The position numbers were made by a program, and so were the translations under genes. From the NCBI GenBank assembly GCA_002342065.1, contig DDPF01000006.1:1-43617 (forward strand): a stretch of 43,617 bases of DNA, in the 5' to 3' direction. Source of the stretch: Bacteroidetes bacterium UBA2475 (GTDB taxonomy: Bacteria > Bacteroidota > Bacteroidia > B-17B0 > Aurantibacillaceae). Under the pieces are notes generated by a model that was not told the DNA's origin, searched no databases, and was given only the letters and a program-made list of their open reading frames with translations. Below are positions 1 to 7,792 of this stretch, in pieces. How positions within the stretch are numbered: position 1 is the first letter of the stretch; every line of letters begins with the position of its first letter.

Positions 1-14
1 GGGGAGGGCTCAAT

Positions 15-36
15 AAATAGGTAAAATTACCTATTT
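15..36. promoter_or_regulatory. Perfect palindrome overlapping the -33 element (candidate operator)
   Basis: Two 10-base arms, AAATAGGTAA (15-24) and TTACCTATTT (27-36), are perfect inverted complements separated by two A's. The right arm ends inside the TTTG of the promoter at 34-64, so a dimeric regulator bound here would block sigma-factor access. It could instead be the end hairpin of an upstream gene outside the window, but it has no downstream T-run on the + strand beyond TTT. Confidence 0.5.
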
Positions 37-64
37 GGCGCATTGGAAATTTCTTTTATATTTG
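34..64 (+). promoter_or_regulatory. Bacteroidota-type promoter of the RelA/SpoT-domain gene
   Basis: TTTG at 34-37, a 19-base spacer, then TATATTTG at 57-64 match the primary-sigma consensus of Bacteroidota (TTTG-N19-TAnnTTTG) at every fixed position. The predicted start of transcription is near 70-72, about 15 bases before the ATG at 87, so the leader is very short. Confidence 0.65.
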
Positions 65-86
65 ATTCACAATAAAAATTTATAAA

Positions 87-1133
87 ATGACAACATCAGA
101 AGCCATAAGTTGGTATTCGTCTTCAAAACCTTTATATGATCAACTCGCTATTAAAGTTGAATCTATTGTGAAGGAAATTATAAACGATAAAAATACACCA
201 ATACATGCTATTTTTAATCGTGCAAAAGAAGTTGATTCTTTCGCAAAAAAAATAGAAGATCCTAAATATACTGATCCAACTTCCCAAATTACAGATCTTG
301 CAGGTATAAGGGTTATTGTGTATGTCGAAAACGATTTGGAAATTATTTCAAAAATCATTAATGATAATTTTGAAGTTGATCCAGAAAATAGTGTTGATAA
401 AAGTAAATCTCTTGGAGTTGATAAAGTTGGGTATAGATCAATTCATTTTATAGCTCAATTACCTTCAGATAGAATAAAATTACCAGAGTACAAGAAATTT
501 GATGGTATAAAATTTGAAATACAAATTAGAACAATTTTGCAACATGCGTGGGCGGAAATAGAGCATGATAAAGATTATAAATTTTCCGGTGAACTCCCAA
601 CACATTTAAAAAGAAGATTTAAGGTACTTGCAGGTGTTTTGGAATTAGCTGATAGAGAATTTAATTCAATTGCATCAGAAATTGATCAGTATGCTCTTAA
701 AGTAAATAGCCAGACGAAACAAGGTGATTTAAATATTTCGATTGATTCTACATCAATTAAATCATACTTAAGTTTTAAATTTGAAGACCTTATCGAAAAG
801 AATAAATTAGTTGCAAATTTTACCGGTGAAGATACAGAACGAATAGTTTTAAATGAATTAAAATTGTTTGGAATAGATACTTTAAAAAAATTAGATGCAA
901 TAATTCCAAAGGATTTTAGTGAAAGAGCAATTAAAAATGGAAATTATTTGACTACATATACTGGTATACTTCGGCATTTAATGCTGATAAATGATTCTAA
1001 AAAATATTTTTCAGTTTGCTGGAATAATTATTGGAAGACTATAAATATAAATAGTGTCAACCTGATAAAAACTTATGATTCTTCAATTGAAAAGCAAGTA
1101 CAAGATAAAGATATACGACTTCGAATGGATTAA
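87..1133 (+). CDS. RelA/SpoT-domain (p)ppGpp synthetase-like protein
   Basis: Predicted cytoplasmic alarmone synthetase of 348 residues. The N-terminal two thirds carry the synthetase hallmarks: R45/K47/S51/K54 of the ATP-binding segment, DLAGIR (70-75), GYRSIH (115-120), EIQIRT (144-149) and QHAWAEIEHD (152-161). The acidic and basic catalytic positions expected for pyrophosphate transfer from ATP to GDP/GTP are therefore present. There is no HD hydrolase, TGS or ACT domain, so it is not a full-length Rel/SpoT. It is longer than typical small alarmone synthetases (about 200-260 residues) because of a C-terminal region (about 215-348) that I do not recognise. ATG 87 follows a consensus promoter by about 20 bases. 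It stands alone, with no co-directional partner or obvious antitoxin. Enzyme activity is inferred from motifs; a toxic or nucleotide-modifying variant is possible. Confidence 0.85.
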   Translation: MTTSEAISWYSSSKPLYDQLAIKVESIVKEIINDKNTPIHAIFNRAKEVDSFAKKIEDPKYTDPTSQITDLAGIRVIVYVENDLEIISKIINDNFEVDPENSVDKSKSLGVDKVGYRSIHFIAQLPSDRIKLPEYKKFDGIKFEIQIRTILQHAWAEIEHDKDYKFSGELPTHLKRRFKVLAGVLELADREFNSIASEIDQYALKVNSQTKQGDLNISIDSTSIKSYLSFKFEDLIEKNKLVANFTGEDTERIVLNELKLFGIDTLKKLDAIIPKDFSERAIKNGNYLTTYTGILRHLMLINDSKKYFSVCWNNYWKTININSVNLIKTYDSSIEKQVQDKDIRLRMD

Positions 1134-1164
1134 TTAGAATTATTAATCTGCGCTGATTTTGCTT

Positions 1165-1275
1165 TCGTGCGGACCCGTTCGCGCGGATTTATAATCCGTG
1201 CGTTTAATATTTGTTTTCTTGCAAAATTTGTTGGGCACGGATTTCAAATCCGCGCAAGCCTTTAGCCGTGCGTCG
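1165..1275. repeat. Paired REP-like palindromes around GGATTT..AATCC
   Basis: Two imperfect palindromes sit 33 bases apart: 1181-1202, centred on GGATTTATAATCC, and 1235-1255, centred on GGATTTCAAATCC. Each can form a hairpin, and the second is close to the inverted complement of the first, so the pair can also fold as one long stem. It is more GC-rich than its surroundings and fills the gap between the convergent genes ending at 1133 and 1286. It looks like a dispersed REP/MITE-type element and may act as a bidirectional terminator. Confidence 0.55.
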
Positions 1276-1285
1276 ACAGAATTCA

Positions 1286-2248
1286 TTACGTATTACTTGC
1301 ATCCCAAATGTAATACACATTCAAAACAAGATAAACCGTTAATAATATAATTGAAGCAAACCTATCGAAGCGGTTAGAACGTTGAATTTCGTGTTTCTTT
1401 AAAAGATTTAAAGCATAAATGCTGGAAGCAATTACGCCAAAAATAAAAAGAAGAGTAATGCCATGCAGCGTATCTACCAATGTAAACGAAGAGGATTCGG
1501 GTAGGGCAGAGTCTATCACATATTTATTACCTATTACAGCAAATAAAGCACCTACACTTAAACCAAAACGTGATTCAATACTATCGGCATGAATAAAAAA
1601 ACAAGCAAAGGCAATTAAAAAAGCAACATACATACCAATGAACATTTTCAAGAACATGCCCATGGCCTCACGCACTAAACCTATCTTTACCCTGTACTGG
1701 CTGTATTCTGTATGTGGCCTTGGTTGCGAATCATCGCCAAAAGCTGTTTCATAAGATTTTATTCTTGTTGACACAGCAAAAGAATCAATGGCCCAACCCT
1801 GAACAGTAAAACGCGGGTCGTAATGATTGCCGAGAGTATCTGCAACAAATATCAATGACTTGGAATCGTATTGAGAGTTCTCGATAGTGAGTCTTAATTT
1901 CTGACGATCGAAGGGGAAGCTATTAATCTTCCAGGAATCTTTCATTACGCATTGTAGTTTCATAATGATGTAGATCTTGTTGCCTGTTGTGTCGATAGTA
2001 GAGAACGATTTTACAACTGTTTTTGCTTGTGGCACTTCAAGGTTCTGTACAAAATCAAAATCTTTGTTTTTATATTTTAGCCATAGCCAAAGGTTAACGG
2101 TAAATTCTTTTTGTTTAAAATCAATATCGTGAATGCTGGTAATGTAAATACCGGTGTAAACAGTGTCAGGTGTTTCTGCTTGCGCTAATGACGCTTTGCT
2201 TAAGAAGATAAAAATGAAAAAGAGGATTAAAGATCTGATTAGTTTCAT
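1286..2248 (-). CDS. Prokaryotic pentameric ligand-gated ion channel (Cys-loop family) homologue
   Basis: Predicted membrane protein of 320 residues with a signal peptide (about 1-23). A beta-rich extracellular domain (about 28-195) contains VYTGIYITSIHDIDFKQKEF (30-49) and the hallmark FPFDRQ (111-116), the Pro-Phe-Asp signature of the Cys-loop region; as in other bacterial members the two loop cysteines are missing. Four hydrophobic segments follow at about 198-219 (M1), 227-248 (M2, pore-lining), 261-283 (M3) and 298-316 (M4), the standard pLGIC topology. Layout and local sequence resemble GLIC-type channels, but ligand and ion selectivity cannot be read. The ATG at 2248 is chosen; an upstream in-frame start at 2338 would translate a palindromic repeat into an arginine/glycine-rich stretch before the signal peptide. 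The gene is monocistronic, facing away from the nuclease behind it by a repeat. Confidence 0.78.
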   Translation of the reverse strand: MKLIRSLILFFIFIFLSKASLAQAETPDTVYTGIYITSIHDIDFKQKEFTVNLWLWLKYKNKDFDFVQNLEVPQAKTVVKSFSTIDTTGNKIYIIMKLQCVMKDSWKINSFPFDRQKLRLTIENSQYDSKSLIFVADTLGNHYDPRFTVQGWAIDSFAVSTRIKSYETAFGDDSQPRPHTEYSQYRVKIGLVREAMGMFLKMFIGMYVAFLIAFACFFIHADSIESRFGLSVGALFAVIGNKYVIDSALPESSSFTLVDTLHGITLLFIFGVIASSIYALNLLKKHEIQRSNRFDRFASIILLTVYLVLNVYYIWDASNT

Positions 2249-2292
2249 TATGTATTTTAGAATGAACAAGTAAGGTACGAAATAGTTTAGGA

Positions 2293-2421
2293 TTTCCCTC
2301 CTCCGTCGCTGCGCGCCACCTCCTCCAAAGGAGGACACTGACCGCCTAGGCCCAGTCGAACTTACGAGTAAGCAAACAAAATATCTCCCTTTGGAGGGAG
2401 TGCCCGGAGGGCGAGGGAGGA
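2293..2421. repeat. GC-rich inverted-repeat element (two hairpin arms)
   Basis: Left arm 2293-2335 contains a CTCCTCCAAAGGAGGA hairpin. Right arm 2383-2421 contains a CTCCCTTTGGAGGGAG hairpin. The arms are imperfect inverted copies of each other around about 47 unrelated bases. This fills the gap between the ion-channel gene and the nuclease gene. It looks like a dispersed palindromic element of Bacteroidota genomes and may terminate nuclease transcription. Confidence 0.5.
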
Positions 2422-2446
2422 AATGTTCTTATGTGAAATGGGAAAA

Positions 2447-3205
2447 CTACTTCTTAAACGTTTGATGCAACACCATTGCCAGGCGAATGCCAGCTCTTAC
2501 GAGTTGTTTTTCTATGACAGGCTTATTCTTATCGATATAATCCTGTTTTATATTTTCTTCAAAATTATAAACTTCAGGAAGTAAAGTACGTGCTTCGTTC
2601 ATCCAGACTTCAACATTGTTGTTTTGAATTTTCTTTTTTTCTTCTGCACTCATTTTATTGGCGAGCGTTAAACAATCGCTTAAAGAAATATTTTCTTCTT
2701 CAATAATTTCAGTGTCCCACACTTTATGCAGGTTAGTTTTTCTTTTTAAAAATTGTAGTTCAACTTCGTTACCACCTTTATCGGCTTTGTAACCGCAGTG
2801 CAAGGGTTGGTGAAGATCACCGATCAAATGAAAAAGAACTTTAAGGGCAAAATATATATTTTCTTTATCGCGAACTCCTTTTTCTTTTAGAACGGAGATA
2901 TAAATTTCTATTTGATTGACCACTTCAGGATCTTTTGTTTTTACGTAAGTTTTGTCTTTCTCAACATTTACATAATGCCAGGGTTTTAAATAATCATACT
3001 CATGTTGTCCGCGTACTTCATCCATCCAAACAGAAGCTTCTTCAAAACTCATTACGCCTAAAAATTTTTGAACTGAATCAACCACCTGTTTTTCTAAACA
3101 TTGTTTTGCAATGGCAGCAATTATTTTATGTCCTTTAGCCCCCCATGCAAAAGTGGAAGCGGGAAGGAGGAGGGAGAAAAATAATATGATGAAGAGTTTT
3201 TTCAA
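2447..3205 (-). CDS. S1/P1-type zinc-dependent nuclease, exported
   Basis: Predicted secreted phosphodiesterase/nuclease of 252 residues acting on single-stranded nucleic acid or nucleotides. A signal peptide (1-20) ends in STFA, leaving Trp21 as the mature N-terminus; in this family the N-terminal Trp is itself a zinc ligand. All nine ligands of the trinuclear zinc site can be placed by comparison with P1: W21, H26, D62, H77, H126, D130, H136, H160 and D164, within motifs such as HLIGDLHQPLH (126-136) and LHKVWD (159-164). The start codon is TTG at 3205, preceded directly by an in-frame TAA, so no longer form exists and no ATG would keep the signal peptide. Length fits the bacterial family. 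Likely role is periplasmic or extracellular nucleic acid scavenging (inference). Confidence 0.88.
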   Translation of the reverse strand: MKKLFIILFFSLLLPASTFAWGAKGHKIIAAIAKQCLEKQVVDSVQKFLGVMSFEEASVWMDEVRGQHEYDYLKPWHYVNVEKDKTYVKTKDPEVVNQIEIYISVLKEKGVRDKENIYFALKVLFHLIGDLHQPLHCGYKADKGGNEVELQFLKRKTNLHKVWDTEIIEEENISLSDCLTLANKMSAEEKKKIQNNNVEVWMNEARTLLPEVYNFEENIKQDYIDKNKPVIEKQLVRAGIRLAMVLHQTFKK

Positions 3206-3267
3206 TTAGCTAAAGGTATAACAAATGTGTATTATTAAAGTTACGAAAATATTAAAGCAACGAGAAA

Positions 3268-3312
3268 TCCTCCCCCGGCCTCCGGCCACCCCCTCGAGAG
3301 GGGGACAAGTGT
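3268..3312. repeat. CCCCCTC/GAGGGGG hairpin element
   Basis: CCCCCTC (3289-3295) and GAGGGGG (3298-3304) form a perfect 7-bp stem with a two-base loop, preceded by a second short palindrome, CCGGCCTCCGG. It lies between the rpoC terminator and the nuclease promoter region and resembles the GC-rich palindromic repeats at 2293-2421 and 41305-41367. Confidence 0.45.
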
Positions 3313-3330
3313 GGTTAATTAATTTCAACA

Positions 3331-3360
3331 AAAAGCCCCGATATTACTACCAGGGCTTTT
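3331..3360 (-). terminator. Rho-independent terminator after rpoC
   Basis: On the minus strand AAAAGCCC, a 13-base loop and GGGGCTTTTT form an 8-bp stem running into T's, 30-59 bases past the rpoC stop codon. This closes the ribosomal-protein/RNA-polymerase block. Confidence 0.75.
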
Positions 3361-3389
3361 AATTTAAAATTTAGAATCTAACATTTCTG

Positions 3390-6300
3390 TTATGCTTCTT
3401 CTTCAACTTCTTCTTTAGTTGCCATTAAGCGTTCGTACTCTTCTTTGCTTCCAACAACTAATTTTTCGTATTGACGTAAACCAGTTCCCGCAGGAATTAA
3501 ATGTCCAACAATTACGTTTTCTTTTAATCCTAATAAGGTATCTACCTTACCGTTAACAGCAGCTTCGTTCAATACTTTTGTAGTCTCCTGGAATGAAGCA
3601 GCGCTTATCCAACTATTAGTTTGTAATGAAGCACGTGTAATACCTTGTAGAATTGGATTTGCAGTTGCAGGAACAGCATCTCTAGACTCTACAGTTTTTT
3701 TATCTCTGCGTTTCAATAACGAATTCTCATCGCGTAATTTACGTGCAGTGATAATTTGGCCACGTTTTAATTCAGCACTATCGCCTGGATCTAAAATAAC
3801 TTTCTTACCAAAGATCTCATCGTTTTGAGTCATGAAGTCGCCTTTGTTGATCAATTGTTGTTCTAGGAACATTGTGTCTCCCGGATCAACGATCTCAACT
3901 TTACGCATCATTTGACGAACGATAGTTTCGAAGTGTTTATCATTTAACTTCTGACCTTGTAAACGGTATACCTCTTGAATTTCATTCACTAAGTATTCCT
4001 GAACAGCAGTTGGTCCTTTAATAGATAAGATATCACCAGGGCTAATAGCACCGTCAGATAACGGGTTACCGGCTTTAATGAAATCATTTTCCTGAACCAA
4101 AATATGTTTACTTAAGTTAACAAGGTAACGACGTTGTTCGCCAGTTTTAGCTTCCACTAAAACTTCGCGGTTACCACGTTTAATTTTACCGAAAGTAACG
4201 ATACCGTCAATTTCAGAAACAACAGCAGGGTTAGATGGATTACGAGCCTCGAATAATTCAGTTACACGTGGTAAACCACCGGTGATATCACCTGTTTTAC
4301 CTGTAACGCGAGGGATCTTAACCAAAATTTGTCCCGGTTCAATTTTTGTTCCTTCGTTAACGATGATGTGTGCGCTAACCGGAATGTTATAAGTTTTAAG
4401 AGCTTCACCTTTTTTATCAACGATCCTCATTAAAGGACTCATTGTTTTGTCTTTACTCTCAATAATTACTTTTTCACGGAAACCAGTTTGCTCATCAGAT
4501 TCTTCACGGTAAGTTACATTTTCTTTAATTTGTTCGTACTCTACAGTACCACCAAATTCTGAAACGATAACCGCGTTATACGGATCCCAATCACAAATTA
4601 ATTCTCCTTTTTTAACTTTGGTGCTAGGCTTAATGTAAAGCTGCGAACCGTAAGGAATATTTCCTGTAGTTAAAGTAATACCTGTGTTCGAGTCAATGAT
4701 ACGCATCTCTGTAGAACGACCGATAACTACATTAGCTTTTTTGCCGTCTGTATTTAAACGCTCAACAGTACGTAATTCATCAATTTCAATTATACCATCG
4801 TATTTTGCAATTAAGTTAGAAGATGCTGCAGTATTAGATGCAGTACCTCCAACGTGGAAAGTACGTAATGTTAACTGAGTACCAGGCTCACCGATTGATT
4901 GTGCGGCAATAACACCTACAGCTTCACCTAACTGAACGATACGTCCATTAGCTAAGTTACGTCCGTAACATTTTGCACAAACACCAACGCGGCTTTCGCA
5001 GGTTAATACCGAACGAATATCTACAGTCTCAATTGGAGACTGATCAATTACTGCGCCAATATCTTCAGTGATAATTTCTCCACCTTCGATAATTAAATTA
5101 CCTGTAGTTGGATGATAAACATCACTAACAGTAGTACGACCTAATAAACGGTCGTATAATGTTTCAACAACGTCGTCGTTATTTTTTAACGCCGTCATGC
5201 TTAATCCACGAAGCGTGCCACAATCAGATTGTGTGATGATAACATCTTGCGCAACGTCAACCAAACGACGTGTTAAGTAACCTGCATCGGCAGTTTTTAA
5301 CGCCGTATCGGCAAGACCTTTACGAGCACCGTGAGTTGAAATAAAATATTCTAAGATAGAAAGACCTTCACGGAAATTTGATAATACAGGATTTTCAATG
5401 ATGGATGCAGTCGTATCACCGGCCTTTTGAGGCTTGGCCATTAAACCACGCATACCACTTAATTGTTTAATTTGTTCCTTACTACCACGAGCTCCCGAAT
5501 CAAGCATCATAAACACAGGATTAAATCCTTGTCTGTCTGAGCTTAATTTATCCAACACTTTTTTAGTTACTTTAGAGTTGGTATGTGTCCAGATATCGAT
5601 AATTTGATTGTAACGTTCGTTGTTGGTAATAAAACCCATGTTATAGTTACCAATAACTTCATCAACTTGCGTTTGCGATTCTGCAATGATCTTTAATTTT
5701 TCTTCAGGAATTTGAATATCTCCTAAGTTAAAGGATAAACCACCACGGAAGGCCGTTTTGAAACCTAATTCTTTGATATCATCCAAGAACCTGGCTGTTT
5801 TAGCCATACCGGTTTTCTTAACGATCATACCAATGATATCACGTAACGATTTCTTAGTTAATAATTCGTTGATGTATCCAACTTCGTGTGGTACTACTGC
5901 GTTAAAAATAACGCGACCAACAGTTGTATCAATAATTTTTGTAACTAATTTATCGCCATCTAAAGCATTTGTAATTCTTATTTTGATCTGAGCGTGCATA
6001 TCTACACTCTTCTCATTCAAAGCAATAATTACTTCTTCAGCGCTATAGAAAATTTTACCTTCGCCTTTTACAACGTCGTTAGGTAAATTCTTTTTTGATT
6101 TAGTTAAGTAGTATAAACCAAGCACCATATCCTGCGATGGAACCGAAACCGGCGCACCATTAGATGGATTTAAAATGTTGTGAGATGCTAACATCAAAAT
6201 TTGGGCTTCCAAAATAGCTGCATGACCTAACGGTACGTGCACTGCCATTTGATCACCGTCAAAATCGGCGTTAAACGCTGTACAAACCAATGGATGTAAT

Positions 6301-7685
6301 TGAATAGCTTTACCTTCAATTAATTTTGGTTGGAAAGCCTGAATACCTAACCTGTGCAATGTTGGTGCACGGTTTAACATTACAGGATGTCCTTTTAATG
6401 CATTCTCTAAAATATCCCAAACAATTGGTTCTTTTTTATCTACAATTTTTTTAGCTGATTTTACTGTCTTAACAATACCACGCTCAATCATTTTACGAAT
6501 GATAAATGGTTTGAATAATTCAGCAGCCATATCTTTTGGCAATCCGCACTCGTGTAATTTTAATTCAGGTCCAACAACAATTACCGAACGAGCTGAATAA
6601 TCCACACGTTTACCTAATAAGTTCTGACGGAAACGGCCTTGTTTACCTTTTAATGAATCTGATAATGATTTTAAAGGACGGTTGCTATCGGTTTTAACTG
6701 CATTTGATTTACGTGAGTTATCAAATAATGAATCTACCGATTCTTGTAACATACGTTTTTCGTTACGTAAAATTACATCCGGAGCTTTAATTTCAATTAA
6801 ACGCTTTAAACGGTTGTTACGAATAATAACACGACGATATAGATCATTTAAATCTGAAGTTGCGAAACGGCCGCCATCTAGTGGCACCAAAGGACGCAAT
6901 TCTGGTGGAATTACCGGAACAACTTTAACGATCATCCACTCAGGACGGTTAACCACATTTTGGTTTGCCTGACGGAATGCTTCGATAACCTGTAAACGTT
7001 TTAATGCTTCGTTCTTACGTTGTTGAGATGTTTCTGTATTTGCTTTATGACGCAAATCGTAAGACATTTCATCTAAGTTTAAACGTGCTAATAGATCCTG
7101 AACTGCTTCAGCACCCATTTTAGCAATAAATTTATTTGGATCTGCGTCATCCAGCAAAGCGTTATCTTTTGGCATTGTATCTACAACGTTCAAATATTCT
7201 TCTTCCGTTAAGAAATCCAAATAGCTAACACCATTTTCTGCTGCAAGACCTGCATTAATTACTACATAACGTTCGTAGTAAATGATCATGTCTAATTTTT
7301 TTGTAGGTAAACCTAATAAGTAACCAATTTTATTTGGTAACGAACGGAAATACCAGATGTGAGCAACAGGCACAACTAAATTGATGTGACCCATACGCTC
7401 GCGACGCACTTTCTTCTCTGTAACTTCAACACCACAACGGTCGCAAACAATGCCTTTGTAACGAATACGTTTGTATTTACCACAATGACATTCATAATCT
7501 TTTATTGGTCCGAAAATACGCTCGCAGAACAAACCATCTCTTTCAGGTTTGTAAGTACGGTAGTTAATTGTTTCCGGTTTTAAAACTTCACCACTTGAAC
7601 GACGAAGGATTGTCTCCGGCGAAGCAAGGCTGATGGTTATTTTTGAGAAATTTGATTTTTGTTTGTTATCTCTTCTTAATGCCAT
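3390..7685 (-). CDS. rpoC: RNA polymerase beta' subunit
   Basis: Largest catalytic subunit of RNA polymerase, 1431 residues, full length for Bacteroidota. The N-terminal zinc finger CHCGKYKRIRYKGIVCDRCG lies at about 66-85. The universal magnesium-binding NADFDGD motif of the active site is near residues 470-476, and the second cysteine cluster (CESRVGVCAKCYG) is in the later part. The trigger-loop/bridge-helix region and the C-terminal ..VEEEA tail are intact, with no frameshift. ATG start at 7685. It follows rpoB in the same direction across a 107-base gap that holds a strong hairpin (7740-7788), and is followed by a clear terminator. Essential housekeeping gene; identification is certain. 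Confidence 0.99.
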   Translation of the reverse strand: MALRRDNKQKSNFSKITISLASPETILRRSSGEVLKPETINYRTYKPERDGLFCERIFGPIKDYECHCGKYKRIRYKGIVCDRCGVEVTEKKVRRERMGHINLVVPVAHIWYFRSLPNKIGYLLGLPTKKLDMIIYYERYVVINAGLAAENGVSYLDFLTEEEYLNVVDTMPKDNALLDDADPNKFIAKMGAEAVQDLLARLNLDEMSYDLRHKANTETSQQRKNEALKRLQVIEAFRQANQNVVNRPEWMIVKVVPVIPPELRPLVPLDGGRFATSDLNDLYRRVIIRNNRLKRLIEIKAPDVILRNEKRMLQESVDSLFDNSRKSNAVKTDSNRPLKSLSDSLKGKQGRFRQNLLGKRVDYSARSVIVVGPELKLHECGLPKDMAAELFKPFIIRKMIERGIVKTVKSAKKIVDKKEPIVWDILENALKGHPVMLNRAPTLHRLGIQAFQPKLIEGKAIQLHPLVCTAFNADFDGDQMAVHVPLGHAAILEAQILMLASHNILNPSNGAPVSVPSQDMVLGLYYLTKSKKNLPNDVVKGEGKIFYSAEEVIIALNEKSVDMHAQIKIRITNALDGDKLVTKIIDTTVGRVIFNAVVPHEVGYINELLTKKSLRDIIGMIVKKTGMAKTARFLDDIKELGFKTAFRGGLSFNLGDIQIPEEKLKIIAESQTQVDEVIGNYNMGFITNNERYNQIIDIWTHTNSKVTKKVLDKLSSDRQGFNPVFMMLDSGARGSKEQIKQLSGMRGLMAKPQKAGDTTASIIENPVLSNFREGLSILEYFISTHGARKGLADTALKTADAGYLTRRLVDVAQDVIITQSDCGTLRGLSMTALKNNDDVVETLYDRLLGRTTVSDVYHPTTGNLIIEGGEIITEDIGAVIDQSPIETVDIRSVLTCESRVGVCAKCYGRNLANGRIVQLGEAVGVIAAQSIGEPGTQLTLRTFHVGGTASNTAASSNLIAKYDGIIEIDELRTVERLNTDGKKANVVIGRSTEMRIIDSNTGITLTTGNIPYGSQLYIKPSTKVKKGELICDWDPYNAVIVSEFGGTVEYEQIKENVTYREESDEQTGFREKVIIESKDKTMSPLMRIVDKKGEALKTYNIPVSAHIIVNEGTKIEPGQILVKIPRVTGKTGDITGGLPRVTELFEARNPSNPAVVSEIDGIVTFGKIKRGNREVLVEAKTGEQRRYLVNLSKHILVQENDFIKAGNPLSDGAISPGDILSIKGPTAVQEYLVNEIQEVYRLQGQKLNDKHFETIVRQMMRKVEIVDPGDTMFLEQQLINKGDFMTQNDEIFGKKVILDPGDSAELKRGQIITARKLRDENSLLKRRDKKTVESRDAVPATANPILQGITRASLQTNSWISAASFQETTKVLNEAAVNGKVDTLLGLKENVIVGHLIPAGTGLRQYEKLVVGSKEEYERLMATKEEVEEEA

Positions 7686-7739
7686 GTTTGTTTTTTTTCT
7701 TTTACATTAATGAATTTCTTTGATTTTACTTTTGGAAAT

Positions 7740-7788
7740 TTTTCCGATCCCTTCGATCCCGATAGCTATCGGGACAGGGACCGGAAAA
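7740..7788. repeat. Long two-tier hairpin between rpoB and rpoC
   Basis: An outer 12-base stem (TTTTCCGATCCC 7740-7751 with GGGACCGGAAAA 7777-7788, one G-T pair) encloses the perfect 18-base palindrome TCCCGATAGCTATCGGGA (7757-7774). The gene order and direction on both sides are unbroken. It may be an RNA-processing site, a partial terminator balancing beta and beta' output, or a dispersed palindromic repeat that landed in the gap. Confidence 0.6.
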
Positions 7789-7792
7789 AATA

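Noticed and set aside
2249..2338. Longer N-terminus for the ion-channel gene
   Set aside because: The extra 30 residues are the translation of a palindromic repeat and would precede a normal signal peptide starting at the ATG at 2248.
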